This document shows positions 34,022-43,317 of a stretch of 64,000 nucleotides of DNA, in pieces. The notes below the pieces were generated by a model. It was not told the DNA's origin. It searched no databases and saw only the letters and a program-made list of their open reading frames with translations. The position numbers and the translations under genes are program-made. Numbering within the stretch: the first letter of the stretch is position 1; each line of letters starts with the position of its first letter. The DNA is from Acerihabitans sp015654925 (GTDB lineage: Bacteria > Pseudomonadota > Gammaproteobacteria > Enterobacterales > Enterobacteriaceae): contig NZ_CP178732.1 in NCBI RefSeq assembly GCF_047324175.1, forward strand, positions 1,054,001 through 1,118,000. Reading direction: 5' to 3'.

Positions 34022-34621
34022 ATGATGAGTAGTAAAGAACAGAAGTCCCCTGACGAGCAAGTCTCACAAGAAAATGAAACGGAACCAGGGCAGCAGGCGC
34101 AGGCACAGGAAGCACAGCCCGAGACGGCAGACGTCGTGGATCCACGCGATGAGCGTATCGCTGTTCTGGAAGCCAGGCTGGAAGAATTACAACAACGTGA
34201 GCGCGACAGCCTGCTACGCGCCAAAGCGGAGATGGAAAACGTCCGCCGCCGCAGCGAACTTGATGTGGAAAAAGCGCACAAATTCGCTCTGGAGAAGTTT
34301 GCCGGCGAACTGCTGCCGGTTATCGATAATCTCGAACGCGGGCTGGATATGGCCGATAAGTCCAATAGCGAGCTGACCCCGCTGATTGAAGGGATTGAAC
34401 TGACCCTGAAATCGCTGCTGGACGTGGTGCGCAAATTCGGCATTGAAGTCGTCGCCGAGACGCATGTCCCCTTCGATCCTTCGGTGCATCAGGCCATGAC
34501 CATGCTGGAGTCGGCGGATCATGAGCCCAACCATGTCATGATGGTGATGCAAAAAGGCTATACCCTCAACGGCCGGCTGCTGCGTCCCGCGATGGTGGCG
34601 GTTTCCAAGGCCAAAGCCTGA
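34022..34621 (+). CDS. grpE: Nucleotide exchange factor GrpE
   Basis: A 199-residue co-chaperone of DnaK. It has an acidic, Gln/Glu-rich disordered N terminus, a long dimerising helix (RDSLLRAKAEMENVRRRSEL, about residues 60-80) and a C-terminal beta domain with VMQKGYTLNGRLLRPAMVAV. ATG at 34022 or 34025 (GGAGA upstream). The second corresponds to the E. coli start MSSKEQ. Transcribed from a sigma-32 promoter. Confidence 0.96.
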   Translation: MMSSKEQKSPDEQVSQENETEPGQQAQAQEAQPETADVVDPRDERIAVLEARLEELQQRERDSLLRAKAEMENVRRRSELDVEKAHKFALEKFAGELLPVIDNLERGLDMADKSNSELTPLIEGIELTLKSLLDVVRKFGIEVVAETHVPFDPSVHQAMTMLESADHEPNHVMMVMQKGYTLNGRLLRPAMVAVSKAKA

Positions 34622-34773
34622 TTTCCCGTTCTGCCATCCCGCCCCAGGAGCCGGTCGCCGAATAAGATAGCCGGCCTTATCTTGGGGCGCATTCTAGCCC
34701 TTCATCCCCATTACGACCGGCAGCGATCCATCAAGCCGGCGTCTTGCCCCGGCGTTTTGCGCCAGCCTGGCTT

Positions 34774-35457
34774 TCATGCAGCCGGCAAATAGGGTTGCCA
34801 ATCGATGGGCGTCTCGCCCCGCTGTGCCAGCAGGGCATTGGCCTGTGAAAAATGCTTGCAGCCCAAAAAACCCCGGTGCGCCGAAAGGGGGGAAGGATGG
34901 GGGGCTTTGAGGATGGCATGGCGGCGCGGATCGATAATGCTCCCTTTCTTCTGTGCATGAGATCCCCACAACAGAAAAACAATTCCTTCGCGGGAGTCAT
35001 TTAAGACTTCAATCACCTTGTCGGTGAAGGTTTCCCAGCCCAGGCTGGCATGGGAATGGGCTTTACCCGCTTCCACGGTGAGAACGGTATTGAGCAGCAG
35101 CACGCCCTGGCCGGCCCAGCTTTGCAGGCAGCCATGTTCCGGGTGGGTAAAACCGGGAATATCCGCGGCCAGCTCTTTGTAGATGTTGACCAGCGAAGGC
35201 GGGGCGGGCACGCCCGGCCGGACGGAAAACGACAGCCCGTGCGCCTGGTTCGGGCCGTGATAAGGGTCTTGCCCCAGAATCACCACTTTTACCGCGGCCA
35301 GTTCGGTATAGCGAAACGCATTGAACACATCCTGCTGCGGGGGATAAATAGTTTTTCCCGCGGCTCGCTGCCCGGCAACGTATTCCAGCGTTTGTGTAAA
35401 ATAGGGTTTGGTTTTTTCGCCGGCAAGGGCATCCCGCCAGGTTAAGCTCTGCGTCAT
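34774..35457 (-). CDS. ung: Uracil-DNA glycosylase
   Basis: A 227-residue family 1 UDG with the catalytic water-activating motif GQDPYHG (near residue 62) and the HPSPLSAHRG minor-groove loop. It removes uracil from DNA. The start at 35457 has GGAGCG upstream and gives the family N terminus. Convergent with grpE. An inverted repeat AAGATA/TATCTT near 34664-34684 may end both transcripts. Confidence 0.96.
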   Translation of the reverse strand: MTQSLTWRDALAGEKTKPYFTQTLEYVAGQRAAGKTIYPPQQDVFNAFRYTELAAVKVVILGQDPYHGPNQAHGLSFSVRPGVPAPPSLVNIYKELAADIPGFTHPEHGCLQSWAGQGVLLLNTVLTVEAGKAHSHASLGWETFTDKVIEVLNDSREGIVFLLWGSHAQKKGSIIDPRRHAILKAPHPSPLSAHRGFLGCKHFSQANALLAQRGETPIDWQPYLPAA

Positions 35458-35659
35458 GGTACGCTCCATGTTGATATTGGACATACGACTAGCTTACCGG
35501 CTTATGGGAGCGGGTGAAATAATTTCTGCTGCCGGGCGCATTAACAAAAAATGTTGTTATTTTTAAAATTATTTTGAGATGACGGCATGTGCCAAAAGCA
35601 TAAAAATTGATATAAAACAAAAAGATGATTTTTGCGGCCAATGCCTTATCGCGGTTAAA

Positions 35660-35703
35660 TTGATTTAAATCAAAGAATGCCGGTGCGTTGGCTGGTATAT
35701 AAT
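35660..35703 (+). promoter_or_regulatory. FNR-dependent class II promoter of grcA
   Basis: A perfect FNR box TTGATTTAAATCAA (35660-35673) and a consensus -10 TATAAT (35698-35703). The box centre is about 42 bases before the expected start, the class II position. It predicts strong anaerobic induction. Confidence 0.88.
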
Positions 35704-35844
35704 CAGTAAGAGAAATTGGTTTTACCAAATAACCAGACGTCCCGGCAGCCGATCGCCAGCAATCCCGCAAGCGGATTGCACAAAGCCGATGCCAGGCACC
35801 GCAGGACAACATTGCAGGAATTAGCCCTACCACGGAGGCAATCT

Positions 35845-36228
35845 ATGATTAGCGGAATTCAAATTACCAAGGCTGACAATAAAGCGCTGTTAAACTCTTT
35901 CTGGCTGCTGGACAACGGCATTGAGCAGGCTCGTTGCCTGTGCGCAGTTGCCGGTTACGCCGACGATCAGGTCGTTGCATTGGGCGAACTGGGAAATGTT
36001 GAATATCGTCAAATCCCCCTCGAAATGAAAGAAACAGTACGCGTAGAGGGCGGCCAACACCTGAACGTTAACGTGTTGACCCGTGAAACGCTGGAAGACG
36101 CCGTCGCCAATCCGGATAAGTATCCGCAACTGACTATCCGCGTCTCGGGCTATGCGGTGCGTTTTAACTCGCTGACTCCCGAACAGCAGCGCGACGTTAT
36201 CACCCGTACCTTTACCGCCGCCATCTGA
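35845..36228 (+). CDS. grcA: Autonomous glycyl radical cofactor GrcA
   Basis: A 127-residue protein equal in length to E. coli GrcA (YfiD). The C-terminal glycyl-radical segment RVSGYAVRFNSLTPEQQRDV carries the radical glycine. It replaces the damaged C-terminal part of pyruvate formate-lyase after oxygen exposure. ATG at 35845 with CGGAGG upstream. Controlled by the FNR promoter above. A terminator follows at about 36246. Confidence 0.96.
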   Translation: MISGIQITKADNKALLNSFWLLDNGIEQARCLCAVAGYADDQVVALGELGNVEYRQIPLEMKETVRVEGGQHLNVNVLTRETLEDAVANPDKYPQLTIRVSGYAVRFNSLTPEQQRDVITRTFTAAI

Positions 36229-36245
36229 TTATAGGGGGTGCGGCA

Positions 36246-36275
36246 GTGTGAAAGGGGGCTTAGGCTCCCTTTTTT
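36246..36275 (+). terminator. grcA terminator
   Basis: AAAGGGGGCTTAGGCTCCCTTTTTT, an imperfect G/C-rich hairpin ending in six T, about 20 bases after the grcA stop. Confidence 0.75.
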
Positions 36276-36525
36276 GCGTCTTGCCGCCGCGCAAAAAACG
36301 GTTGTTGAGTGGAAACCGGCCTGGATCAGTAAACGGCAAGTAAGCGCCTGCGACAATTTTGACCAATGGCGGAGTAGATCAAAAATCTATTCAATCCATT
36401 GAATAAAAACATAAAAATTAAAATTTTAAGGCGGCCCGTTTATTTTTGCCGTGCCGTTTCGCTATAAAATATGCGGTTAACCGCAATTACCCCGCCAATG
36501 CAGCAAAACAATCGCCTTTCTCCAT

Positions 36526-36553
36526 AAAAAAACCGCCCGTAAAGGCGGCTTTT
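36526..36553 (-). terminator. srmB terminator
   Basis: CCGCC/GGCGG hairpin. On the minus strand it is followed by seven T, 17 bases beyond the srmB stop. Confidence 0.75.
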
Positions 36554-36569
36554 TAGTAGGGATGATGGT

Positions 36570-37922
36570 TTATTCATCATCCGGCTTGGCTGCGGGGACG
36601 ACGGCGGCGGTTTGCGCCTCGGCGGTTTTCGATACCCGGCGCTTGCCGATATTACGCTTATCCCGTAAACGCACTTTTACCTTGTCCTTGACCTGGCTTT
36701 GTTCTTTTTTCTCTTTACGCTTGGCCAGCACTTTTTTCGAGGGTTTGCCGGTCACCTTCTCGGCCGGAGCCCGGGTTACGGGGCGCAGTTCATCCACGAT
36801 GCGCGCTTTGAGCGGTTCGTTGAGATAGCGGCTGATTTTACCCAGCAGTATATGGTCGTGGGCTTCGACCAGCGAAATGGCCGAACCTTTACGCCCGGCG
36901 CGGGCGGTGCGGCCGATACGGTGCAGATAGACATCGGCGGTGGTCGGCAGATCAAAATTGATCACGTGGCTGATATCGTCGATATCCAGCCCGCGCGCCG
37001 CGACGTCGGTGGCGACCAGGACGTTCTTCCGGCCTTCATTCATCCGTTTGATGGCTTCGTTGCGTTTGGCCTGCACCATTTCGCCTTCCAGGTAGCAAGA
37101 CGCAATGCCTTCGGCATGCAACCAACTGACCACTTCATGGACGCGCTCGCGCTTGCGCACGAAGACGATGGTTTTGGTGACATCGGGCTGTTTCAGTAAA
37201 TGGCAAAGCAGGGCGGTTTTATGCTTGAGATCGTCGGCGCGGTAGTACCACTGGGTGATTTTTTTACGTTCGCGCCGCGAAGGGGAAGCATCGATTTCCA
37301 CCGGATCGTTGAGCAGCCGTTCGGCAAAATCTTTAACCGCATTCCCTTCCAGCGTGGCGGAGAACAGCAATGTCTGCTTGCGCCAGCGGGTTTCGGCGGC
37401 GATCAGTTCGACGTCCTGCGCGAATCCCATTTCCAGCATCCGGTCGGCTTCATCCAGAATCAGCGTTTCCACGGCGCGGCAATCAAAATTTTCTTCTTTG
37501 ATGTATTGCAGCAACCGGCCGGTAGTGGCGACCACGATATCCTGGTTGTCGCTAAAGACGATGGCGTGATTCATAAACGCCACGCCGCCGGTGATGGTGG
37601 CGATATCCAGATGGGTATGCGCGGCCAACTGCTTGGCCTGCTCCGCTACCTGCATCGCCAATTCGCGGGTCGGGGTGACGATCAGCACGCGCGGGGGCCC
37701 TGATTTCCTGCGCGGGAAGTCGAGCAGGTGTTGCAGGACCGGCAGCAGATAGGCGGCGGTTTTGCCGGTACCGGTAGGGGCCGAACCCAACACGTCGCGT
37801 CCGTCCATCGCCGGCGGGATCGCTTCGGACTGAATGGCGGTAGGGCGCTCATAGCCTTTATCGCGCAGTGCGGCGATCAAGCTTTCATGTAGGTCGAGTT
37901 CGCTAAATTGGGTTACAGTCAT
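36570..37922 (-). CDS. srmB: ATP-dependent RNA helicase SrmB
   Basis: A 450-residue DEAD-box helicase. Visible are the Q motif region (ERPTAIQSEAIPPAMDGRDV), Walker A APTGTGKT, DEAD in LILDEADRMLEMGF, SAT in LFSATLEG and motif VI HRIGRTARAG. A basic C-terminal tail of about 60 residues (KKVLAKRKEKKEQ) is typical of SrmB, which assists early 50S ribosome assembly. Divergent from trmN. The E. coli protein has 444 residues. Confidence 0.95.
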   Translation of the reverse strand: MTVTQFSELDLHESLIAALRDKGYERPTAIQSEAIPPAMDGRDVLGSAPTGTGKTAAYLLPVLQHLLDFPRRKSGPPRVLIVTPTRELAMQVAEQAKQLAAHTHLDIATITGGVAFMNHAIVFSDNQDIVVATTGRLLQYIKEENFDCRAVETLILDEADRMLEMGFAQDVELIAAETRWRKQTLLFSATLEGNAVKDFAERLLNDPVEIDASPSRRERKKITQWYYRADDLKHKTALLCHLLKQPDVTKTIVFVRKRERVHEVVSWLHAEGIASCYLEGEMVQAKRNEAIKRMNEGRKNVLVATDVAARGLDIDDISHVINFDLPTTADVYLHRIGRTARAGRKGSAISLVEAHDHILLGKISRYLNEPLKARIVDELRPVTRAPAEKVTGKPSKKVLAKRKEKKEQSQVKDKVKVRLRDKRNIGKRRVSKTAEAQTAAVVPAAKPDDE

Positions 37923-38134
37923 GGTCTACCTCTGGTTGGGGCGCAGATTATAGACGGATCGCGGGCAATCTTCATCTGTTTCCGCTCGGACGGGTGATTT
38001 CATCCGCGGCGGGTCTGTCTGAAGAGCGATGAAAGCGTGGCGCCAGGCGCCCGGATGCCTGCCCGGATAAAGTACCTGGTTTAAGCATGTGATTGAGCAT
38101 GTGATAAAGTACCTTGATATGTCCTGAGAGCCAA

Positions 38135-38995
38135 ATGATGATCGATTCGCCGAAACAAAAAAACCTGCTGCGCCGGGACGGTTTTACCTTCAAGCAATTT
38201 TTTGCCGCCCACGATCGCTGCGCCATGAAAGTGGGCACCGACGGCGTGCTGCTGGGCGCCTGGACGCCGCTGGCCCGGGCGCAACGGGTGTTGGATATCG
38301 GTACCGGCTGCGGGGTGATTGCCCTGATGGTGGCGCAGCGGACCGGTGATAACGTCCAGGTGGACGGCATTGAACTGGATGCGCGGGCCGCCGGACAGGC
38401 CGGGGAAAATTTTGCCCTCAGCCCCTGGTCGCGCCGCCTGCGAATTATTCACGGCGATATTCTGGATTATGCATCCCCTGGCGCCGCCGCCGTTTTCGCG
38501 GGCCAGAATACTACCGGCCAATATGATGTTTCCCCGCGCGCCATCGAACCTTATGAACTGATTGTCAGCAATCCCCCGTATTTCCCGGTGGGCATCGCCT
38601 GCAGCAGCCCTGAGCGCGATTCTGCGCGGTACACGGCGACCTTGACCCATCAGCGCCTGCTTGACGCCGCCCGCGCGCTGTTGGCCCCGTCCGGGCTGTT
38701 TTCGATGGTGTTGCCGCTGGAGGTGGGGGAGAACGTCATCGCCCTCGCCCGCAAGCAGGGCTGGCATTTACATTATCGCACCGATGTGGCGGATCGGGAG
38801 GGCCAACCGGCGCACCGGGTGCTGTTGGCGTTTTCACCCCGGCCCGGGGAACTGGTTTATAGCGCCATGGCGCTGCGGGACGCCGATCGGCGCTATTCGC
38901 CGGCGTATCGCGCATTGACCGGCGAGTTTTATCTGTCCCTGTCCGGCGTAGCCACCTCCGGCCGGCAAGCGGCGGATAGCGGCGCCGCGGGCTGA
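38135..38995 (+). CDS. trmN: tRNA1(Val) (adenine-N6)-methyltransferase
   Basis: A 286-residue SAM-dependent methyltransferase (YfiC/TrmN6). The SAM loop is LDIGTGCGVIALMVAQR and the catalytic motif is IVSNPPYF. It methylates A37 of tRNA1(Val). It is about 40 residues longer than the E. coli enzyme (245). The extra length is an insertion of about 20 residues between the HGDILDYA strand and the NPPY motif, plus a short Ala/Gly-rich C-terminal tail. A second ATG lies at 38138. Confidence 0.9.
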   Translation: MMIDSPKQKNLLRRDGFTFKQFFAAHDRCAMKVGTDGVLLGAWTPLARAQRVLDIGTGCGVIALMVAQRTGDNVQVDGIELDARAAGQAGENFALSPWSRRLRIIHGDILDYASPGAAAVFAGQNTTGQYDVSPRAIEPYELIVSNPPYFPVGIACSSPERDSARYTATLTHQRLLDAARALLAPSGLFSMVLPLEVGENVIALARKQGWHLHYRTDVADREGQPAHRVLLAFSPRPGELVYSAMALRDADRRYSPAYRALTGEFYLSLSGVATSGRQAADSGAAG

Positions 38996-39035
38996 GTAGC
39001 CCTATGGCGCGACGCTTGGGATCGGGAAAACCGGC

Positions 39036-40664
39036 TCAGGGATGCAGGATGGTCGGCTGCGGATTTTCGCTCATCTCAGGATAATCCAGGGTGTAGTGCA
39101 GGCCGCGGCTCTCTTTGCGCTGCATGGCGCTTTTCACTATCAGCTCCGCCACCTGGGTCAGGTTACGCACTTCCAGCAAATTATTGGAGATGCGGAAATT
39201 GGAATAATACTCGTCGATTTCCCGCTGCAGCAGATTGATGCGGTGCAACGCGCGCTCCAACCGCTTGGTGGTTCGCACGATGCCGACGTAATCCCACATA
39301 AATAACCGCAGCTCGTGCCAGTTGTGCTGGAGCACCACCGCTTCGTCGGAATTGTCCACCCGGCTTTCATCCCACGCCGGCACCTGTTTGGCCAGTTTAA
39401 TCGTGGGCAGGCGCTTGAGAATATCCTCCGAAGCCGACCAACCGTAGACCAGGCACTCCAGCAGGGAATTGGACGCCAGCCGGTTAGCGCCATGCAGGCC
39501 GGTATAACTCACTTCGCCGATGGCATAGAGCCCGTCGAGATCGGTGCGGCCATGCTGATCGACCATCACGCCGCCGCAGGTATAATGCGCCGCCGGCACG
39601 ATGGGAATCGGCTCTTTGGTCAGGTCGATATCCAGCGACAGCAGCTTTTGGTAAATCATCGGGAAATGGTGCTGAATGAAATCCGCCGGTTTATGGCTGA
39701 TATCCAGGTACATGCAATCAGCACCGAGCCGCTTCATCTCATGGTCGATGGCGCGCGCGACGATATCACGCGGCGCGAGTTCGCCGCGCTCGTCGAAATC
39801 GGGCATGAAACGCGTGCCGTCGGGCCGTTTGAGGAAAGCCCCTTCGCCGCGCAGCGCCTCGGTCAGCAGGAAATTACGCGCCTGCGGATGGAACAGGCAG
39901 GTAGGGTGGAACTGGTTGAATTCGAGATTGGCGACGCGACAGCCGGCGCGCCAGGCCATGGCGATGCCATCGCCGGAAGAGATATCGGGATTGGTGGTGT
40001 ACTGATAGACCTTGGAAGTGCCGCCGGTGGCCAGCACTACCGATTTTGCCCGGCAGGTTTCGACCCGCTCCTGCTCGCGGTTCCAGATATAGGCGCCCAC
40101 GACGCGCCGGGTGCCGGCCAGCCCGATTTTATTCGAGCTGATCAGGTCCACCGCGTTGCAGCGTTCCATGATATGGATATTGGGATGGTTGGCCGCCTGG
40201 GAAACCAGCGTGGTTTCCACTTCTTTGCCGGTGGCGTCGGCCGCGTGCAGGATTCGCCGGTGGCTATGGCCGCCCTCGCGCGTCAGGTGGTAACGCTCCT
40301 CGGCGGGTTGGCCCGCGGCCTGGGCATCGCTATTGGGATCGGTTTCGGTATCGAACAGCACTCCCTGATCGATTAACCACTGCACGCAGTGGCGCGCGTT
40401 GCCGGCGATGAATTCCACCGCTTCGCGATCGCACAATCCCGCGCCGGCGATCAGGGTATCTTCAACGTGGGAAGCGATGCTGTCGGTTTCATCAAATACC
40501 GCCGCGATCCCCCCCTGCGCATAGTAGGTTGATCCTTCATTGAGAGGGCCTTTGCTTAACACCATGACCTGACAGTGCCCGGCGAGGCGTAATGCCAGGG
40601 AGAGACCCGCTGCGCCGCTGCCTATCACCAGCACATCGGTTACATGTTCAGTTAAAGGTTGCAT
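39036..40664 (-). CDS. nadB: L-aspartate oxidase
   Basis: A 542-residue flavoprotein of the succinate-dehydrogenase family. The FAD-binding motif is IGSGAAGLSLALRLA near residue 14, followed by the FAD/active-site segments STYYAQGGIAAV and HTYTCGG-type AAHYTCGGVMVD. It converts aspartate to iminoaspartate in de novo NAD synthesis. Divergent from the rpoE operon as in E. coli. Confidence 0.96.
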   Translation of the reverse strand: MQPLTEHVTDVLVIGSGAAGLSLALRLAGHCQVMVLSKGPLNEGSTYYAQGGIAAVFDETDSIASHVEDTLIAGAGLCDREAVEFIAGNARHCVQWLIDQGVLFDTETDPNSDAQAAGQPAEERYHLTREGGHSHRRILHAADATGKEVETTLVSQAANHPNIHIMERCNAVDLISSNKIGLAGTRRVVGAYIWNREQERVETCRAKSVVLATGGTSKVYQYTTNPDISSGDGIAMAWRAGCRVANLEFNQFHPTCLFHPQARNFLLTEALRGEGAFLKRPDGTRFMPDFDERGELAPRDIVARAIDHEMKRLGADCMYLDISHKPADFIQHHFPMIYQKLLSLDIDLTKEPIPIVPAAHYTCGGVMVDQHGRTDLDGLYAIGEVSYTGLHGANRLASNSLLECLVYGWSASEDILKRLPTIKLAKQVPAWDESRVDNSDEAVVLQHNWHELRLFMWDYVGIVRTTKRLERALHRINLLQREIDEYYSNFRISNNLLEVRNLTQVAELIVKSAMQRKESRGLHYTLDYPEMSENPQPTILHP

Positions 40665-40973
40665 AATGAATGGTGGTTACCATGGAAGAAATAATAGTTT
40701 TATGATGGTAGCACTCTATGATTTAGGTCTGAAAGGGTAATTGCTGATATTTTACCCGGGACTTTTTACGCATGTTTACTGACAGCCAATTGATTTCACG
40801 GTACCCTGCGCTGTCTATAGGGTGCCGGATGATTACATGCGCTCCGGTACCGTGATTTCAGGATTCTACGATCTTAACATTTTATTTCATGATAGTCTGA
40901 CAGTCACCCGGCGTGAACGCCGGCGCACCAAGAGCCGTCTCCCATTTAATTTAACAAAAAATACAGACGGGAC

Positions 40974-41001
40974 GGAACTTTATGCATTGCGAAAACTCCA
41001 A
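40974..41001 (+). promoter_or_regulatory. Sigma-E autoregulated promoter of rpoE
   Basis: -35 GGAACTT, a 16-base spacer, then TCCAA (consensus TCTRA/TCAAA), about 85 bases before the rpoE start. It corresponds in position to the sigma-E-dependent rpoE promoter of E. coli. Confidence 0.8.
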
Positions 41002-41089
41002 ACGGGAGCTTGCTCGTGTTATCGGTTTAGTGGCTGGCGGTACTATTTTTCGCGTGGAGATAAATTTGAGGAGAATTTACCTCGGATGA
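40982..41089 (+). CDS. rseD: Leader peptide upstream of rpoE (RseD-like)
   Basis: A 35-residue ORF beginning MHCENSKRELARVIGLVAGG whose TGA overlaps the rpoE ATG (ATGA). In E. coli a leader ORF, rseD, is translationally coupled to rpoE, and this ORF has the same arrangement. The sigma-E promoter overlaps its start codon, so only transcripts from farther upstream could encode the full peptide. The identification rests on position. I cannot confirm sequence homology. Confidence 0.5.
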   Translation: MHCENSKRELARVIGLVAGGTIFRVEINLRRIYLG

Positions 41090-41661
41090 GCGAGCAGTTA
41101 ACGGATCAAGTGCTGGTTGAACGGGTTCAAAAAGGCGACCAAAAAGCGTTTAATTTATTGGTTGTGCGTTACCAGCACAAAGTGGCGAGCCTGGTCTCCC
41201 GGTACGTTCCCCAAGGGGATGTCCCGGACGTTGCCCAGGAATCGTTTATCAAAGCCTATCGCGCCCTGGAGTCGTTCCGTGGGGATAGCGCTTTTTATAC
41301 ATGGTTGTATCGTATCGCTGTTAACACAGCAAAAAATTATTTGGTTGCTCAGGGTCGGCGCCCACCGTCAAGCGACGTGGATGCCAACGATGCGGAAAAT
41401 TACGAAAGTGCCGGCGCATTGAAAGAAATATCGAACCCTGAGAATTTAATGTTGTCTGAAGAGTTGCGACAGATAGTGTTTCGCACTATCGAAGGGCTTC
41501 CCGAGGATTTGCGTATGGCAATCACTCTTCGGGAACTGGATGGGCTCAGCTATGAAGAGATAGCCTCCATCATGGACTGCCCTGTGGGAACGGTAAGATC
41601 CCGTATCTTCCGTGCACGCGAAGCTATTGACAATAAAATTCAACCGCTGATTCAGCGATAA
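41086..41661 (+). CDS. rpoE: RNA polymerase sigma-E factor
   Basis: A 191-residue ECF sigma factor, nearly identical to E. coli RpoE. Region 2 has VRYQHKVASLVSRYV and SFRGDSAFYTWLYRIAVNTA. Region 4 has LDGLSYEEIASIMDCPVGTV. It directs the envelope-stress response. The frame is open upstream to 40822, but MSEQLTDQ is the conserved start. First gene of rpoE-rseABC, with its own sigma-E promoter. Confidence 0.98.
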   Translation: MSEQLTDQVLVERVQKGDQKAFNLLVVRYQHKVASLVSRYVPQGDVPDVAQESFIKAYRALESFRGDSAFYTWLYRIAVNTAKNYLVAQGRRPPSSDVDANDAENYESAGALKEISNPENLMLSEELRQIVFRTIEGLPEDLRMAITLRELDGLSYEEIASIMDCPVGTVRSRIFRAREAIDNKIQPLIQR

Positions 41662-41689
41662 TGATGGCGGCAGGAGAAGGTACCCACGC

Positions 41690-42352
41690 ATGCATAACGA
41701 AAAGCTTTCCGCTCTTATGGATGGGGAGTCGTTCGATAACGAACTGCTCAACGATTTATCCAGGGATGATGAGTTACAACAAAGCTGGCAAAGGTATCAT
41801 CTGATTCGCGATACGATCCGCGGGGACATCGGTGAAACCTTGCACCTTGACATCGCCGGCCGCGTCGCCGCGGCGATTGCCAAAGAGCCGGTGCGCCTGG
41901 TGCCTGGCGTCATTGACGCTAAAGAATCGCAGCCCGCGCCGGAAACCTGGCACAAGCTGCCCTTCTGGCATAAAGCGCGCCCCTGGGCCGCGCAGCTTAC
42001 GCAAATCGGCCTGGCGGCCTGCGTTTCGTTAGCGGTGATTGTCGGTGTTCAGCACTACAACCAGCCGGTAAATAACGACGCGCAGCCGGAAGCGCCGGTA
42101 TTCAATACCCTGCCTATGATGGGGCAAGCTTCGCCGGTCAGCCTGGGCGTGCCTTCGGCCTCCACCACCGCCGATAACGGTTCCCAGCAGCAGCAGGTGC
42201 AGGAACAGCGCAAGCGCATCAATGCCATATTGCAGGATTATGAATTGCAGCGTCGGGTGCATTCCACGCAGTTGCAGTTTGATCAGCATGAAACCCAGCA
42301 GGCCGCAGTCCAGGTGCCTGGAACCCAGTCATTAGGAATGCAACCGCAGTAA
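41690..42352 (+). CDS. rseA: Anti-sigma-E factor RseA
   Basis: A 220-residue single-pass inner-membrane protein. The cytoplasmic sigma-binding domain (LSALMDGESFDNELL) is followed by a transmembrane helix near residues 100-120 (LTQIGLAACVSLAVIVGVQH) and a periplasmic Gln-rich tail cleaved by DegS. It holds sigma-E inactive until envelope stress. Its stop overlaps the rseB start (TAATG). Confidence 0.96.
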   Translation: MHNEKLSALMDGESFDNELLNDLSRDDELQQSWQRYHLIRDTIRGDIGETLHLDIAGRVAAAIAKEPVRLVPGVIDAKESQPAPETWHKLPFWHKARPWAAQLTQIGLAACVSLAVIVGVQHYNQPVNNDAQPEAPVFNTLPMMGQASPVSLGVPSASTTADNGSQQQQVQEQRKRINAILQDYELQRRVHSTQLQFDQHETQQAAVQVPGTQSLGMQPQ

Positions 42353-43317
42353 TGAAGCAATTTTGGTGTGCTGTTTGTCTCATGACAGGCAGCCTGCTCT
42401 ATTCCACCTACGCTCCGGCCGAGGCCCCCACAACGGCACCCGGAGCGTTGTTGCAACAAATGAGCCAGGCTAGCCAGTCCCTGAACTATGAATTTGCTTT
42501 TGTCAGCGTCAGCAAGCAGGGTGTCGACTCGCTACGGTATCGCCACGCCGTGTTTGAAAAACATCGCCTGGCGCAGCTGTTGCAAATGGACGGCCCCCGC
42601 CGTGAAATTTTGCAGCGCGATAATGAAATCAGTTTTTTTGAGCCCGGTCTCGAACCTTTCACTTTGGCCGGCGATCATATCGTTGATTCTCTCCCTTCTA
42701 TCGTTTACGCTGATTTCGAGCGTTTAGCGCAGTTCTACGATTTTATCCCCGTTGGCCGTACGCGCGTTTCCGATCGTTTATGTGAAGTCGTGCGCGTCGT
42801 CGCGCGGGACGGCACCCGGTTCGGTTACGTGTTATGGATCGATGCCGCCACCAAACTGCCGCTGCGCGCTGATTTGCTCGATCGCGACGGCGAGGCGCTG
42901 GAGCAGTTTCGCGTGATCTCCTTCATTGTCGATCCGCAGGTGCAATCCCTGATGCAGGGGCTTGAAACGGTAAATCTGCCTCCGCTGCTGGCAATGCCGG
43001 TGTCGGAAAAAGCCGACTTCGGCTGGGCGGTAAACTGGCTGCCGGCGGGCGTCACTGAAGTATCGCGCAGCCGCCGCACGCTGCCCGGCATTAACGTGCC
43101 GATTGAGACCAGGTTGTATACCGACGGGCTGTTTAGTTTTTCGGTGAATATCGCCCAGGCGGGTGAAGGTAATAACACCGAGCGCTTTATCCGTACCGGA
43201 CGGCGTACGATTCATACTGAAATCCGCAGCAATAAAGAAATCACCGTTGTCGGCGAATTGCCCCCGGCTACCGCCAAACGCATCGCCGACAGCGTGGTAT
43301 TTAAGGCGCAACCATGA
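42352..43317 (+). CDS. rseB: Sigma-E regulatory protein RseB
   Basis: A 321-residue periplasmic protein with a Sec signal peptide (about the first 23 residues) and two lipoprotein-localisation-like domains. It shields RseA from DegS and senses lipopolysaccharide. Coupled to rseA and overlapping rseC by four bases. Confidence 0.95.
   Translation: MKQFWCAVCLMTGSLLYSTYAPAEAPTTAPGALLQQMSQASQSLNYEFAFVSVSKQGVDSLRYRHAVFEKHRLAQLLQMDGPRREILQRDNEISFFEPGLEPFTLAGDHIVDSLPSIVYADFERLAQFYDFIPVGRTRVSDRLCEVVRVVARDGTRFGYVLWIDAATKLPLRADLLDRDGEALEQFRVISFIVDPQVQSLMQGLETVNLPPLLAMPVSEKADFGWAVNWLPAGVTEVSRSRRTLPGINVPIETRLYTDGLFSFSVNIAQAGEGNNTERFIRTGRRTIHTEIRSNKEITVVGELPPATAKRIADSVVFKAQP

Noticed and set aside
39315..40376. 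353-residue ORF antisense to nadB
   Set aside because: It is a high-GC shadow frame with no domain signature, and nadB on the other strand is fully conserved.
40822..41085. 88-residue N-terminal extension of RpoE
   Set aside because: The frame is open by chance. The conserved sigma-E start is at 41086, and the sigma-E promoter and leader ORF lie within the extension.
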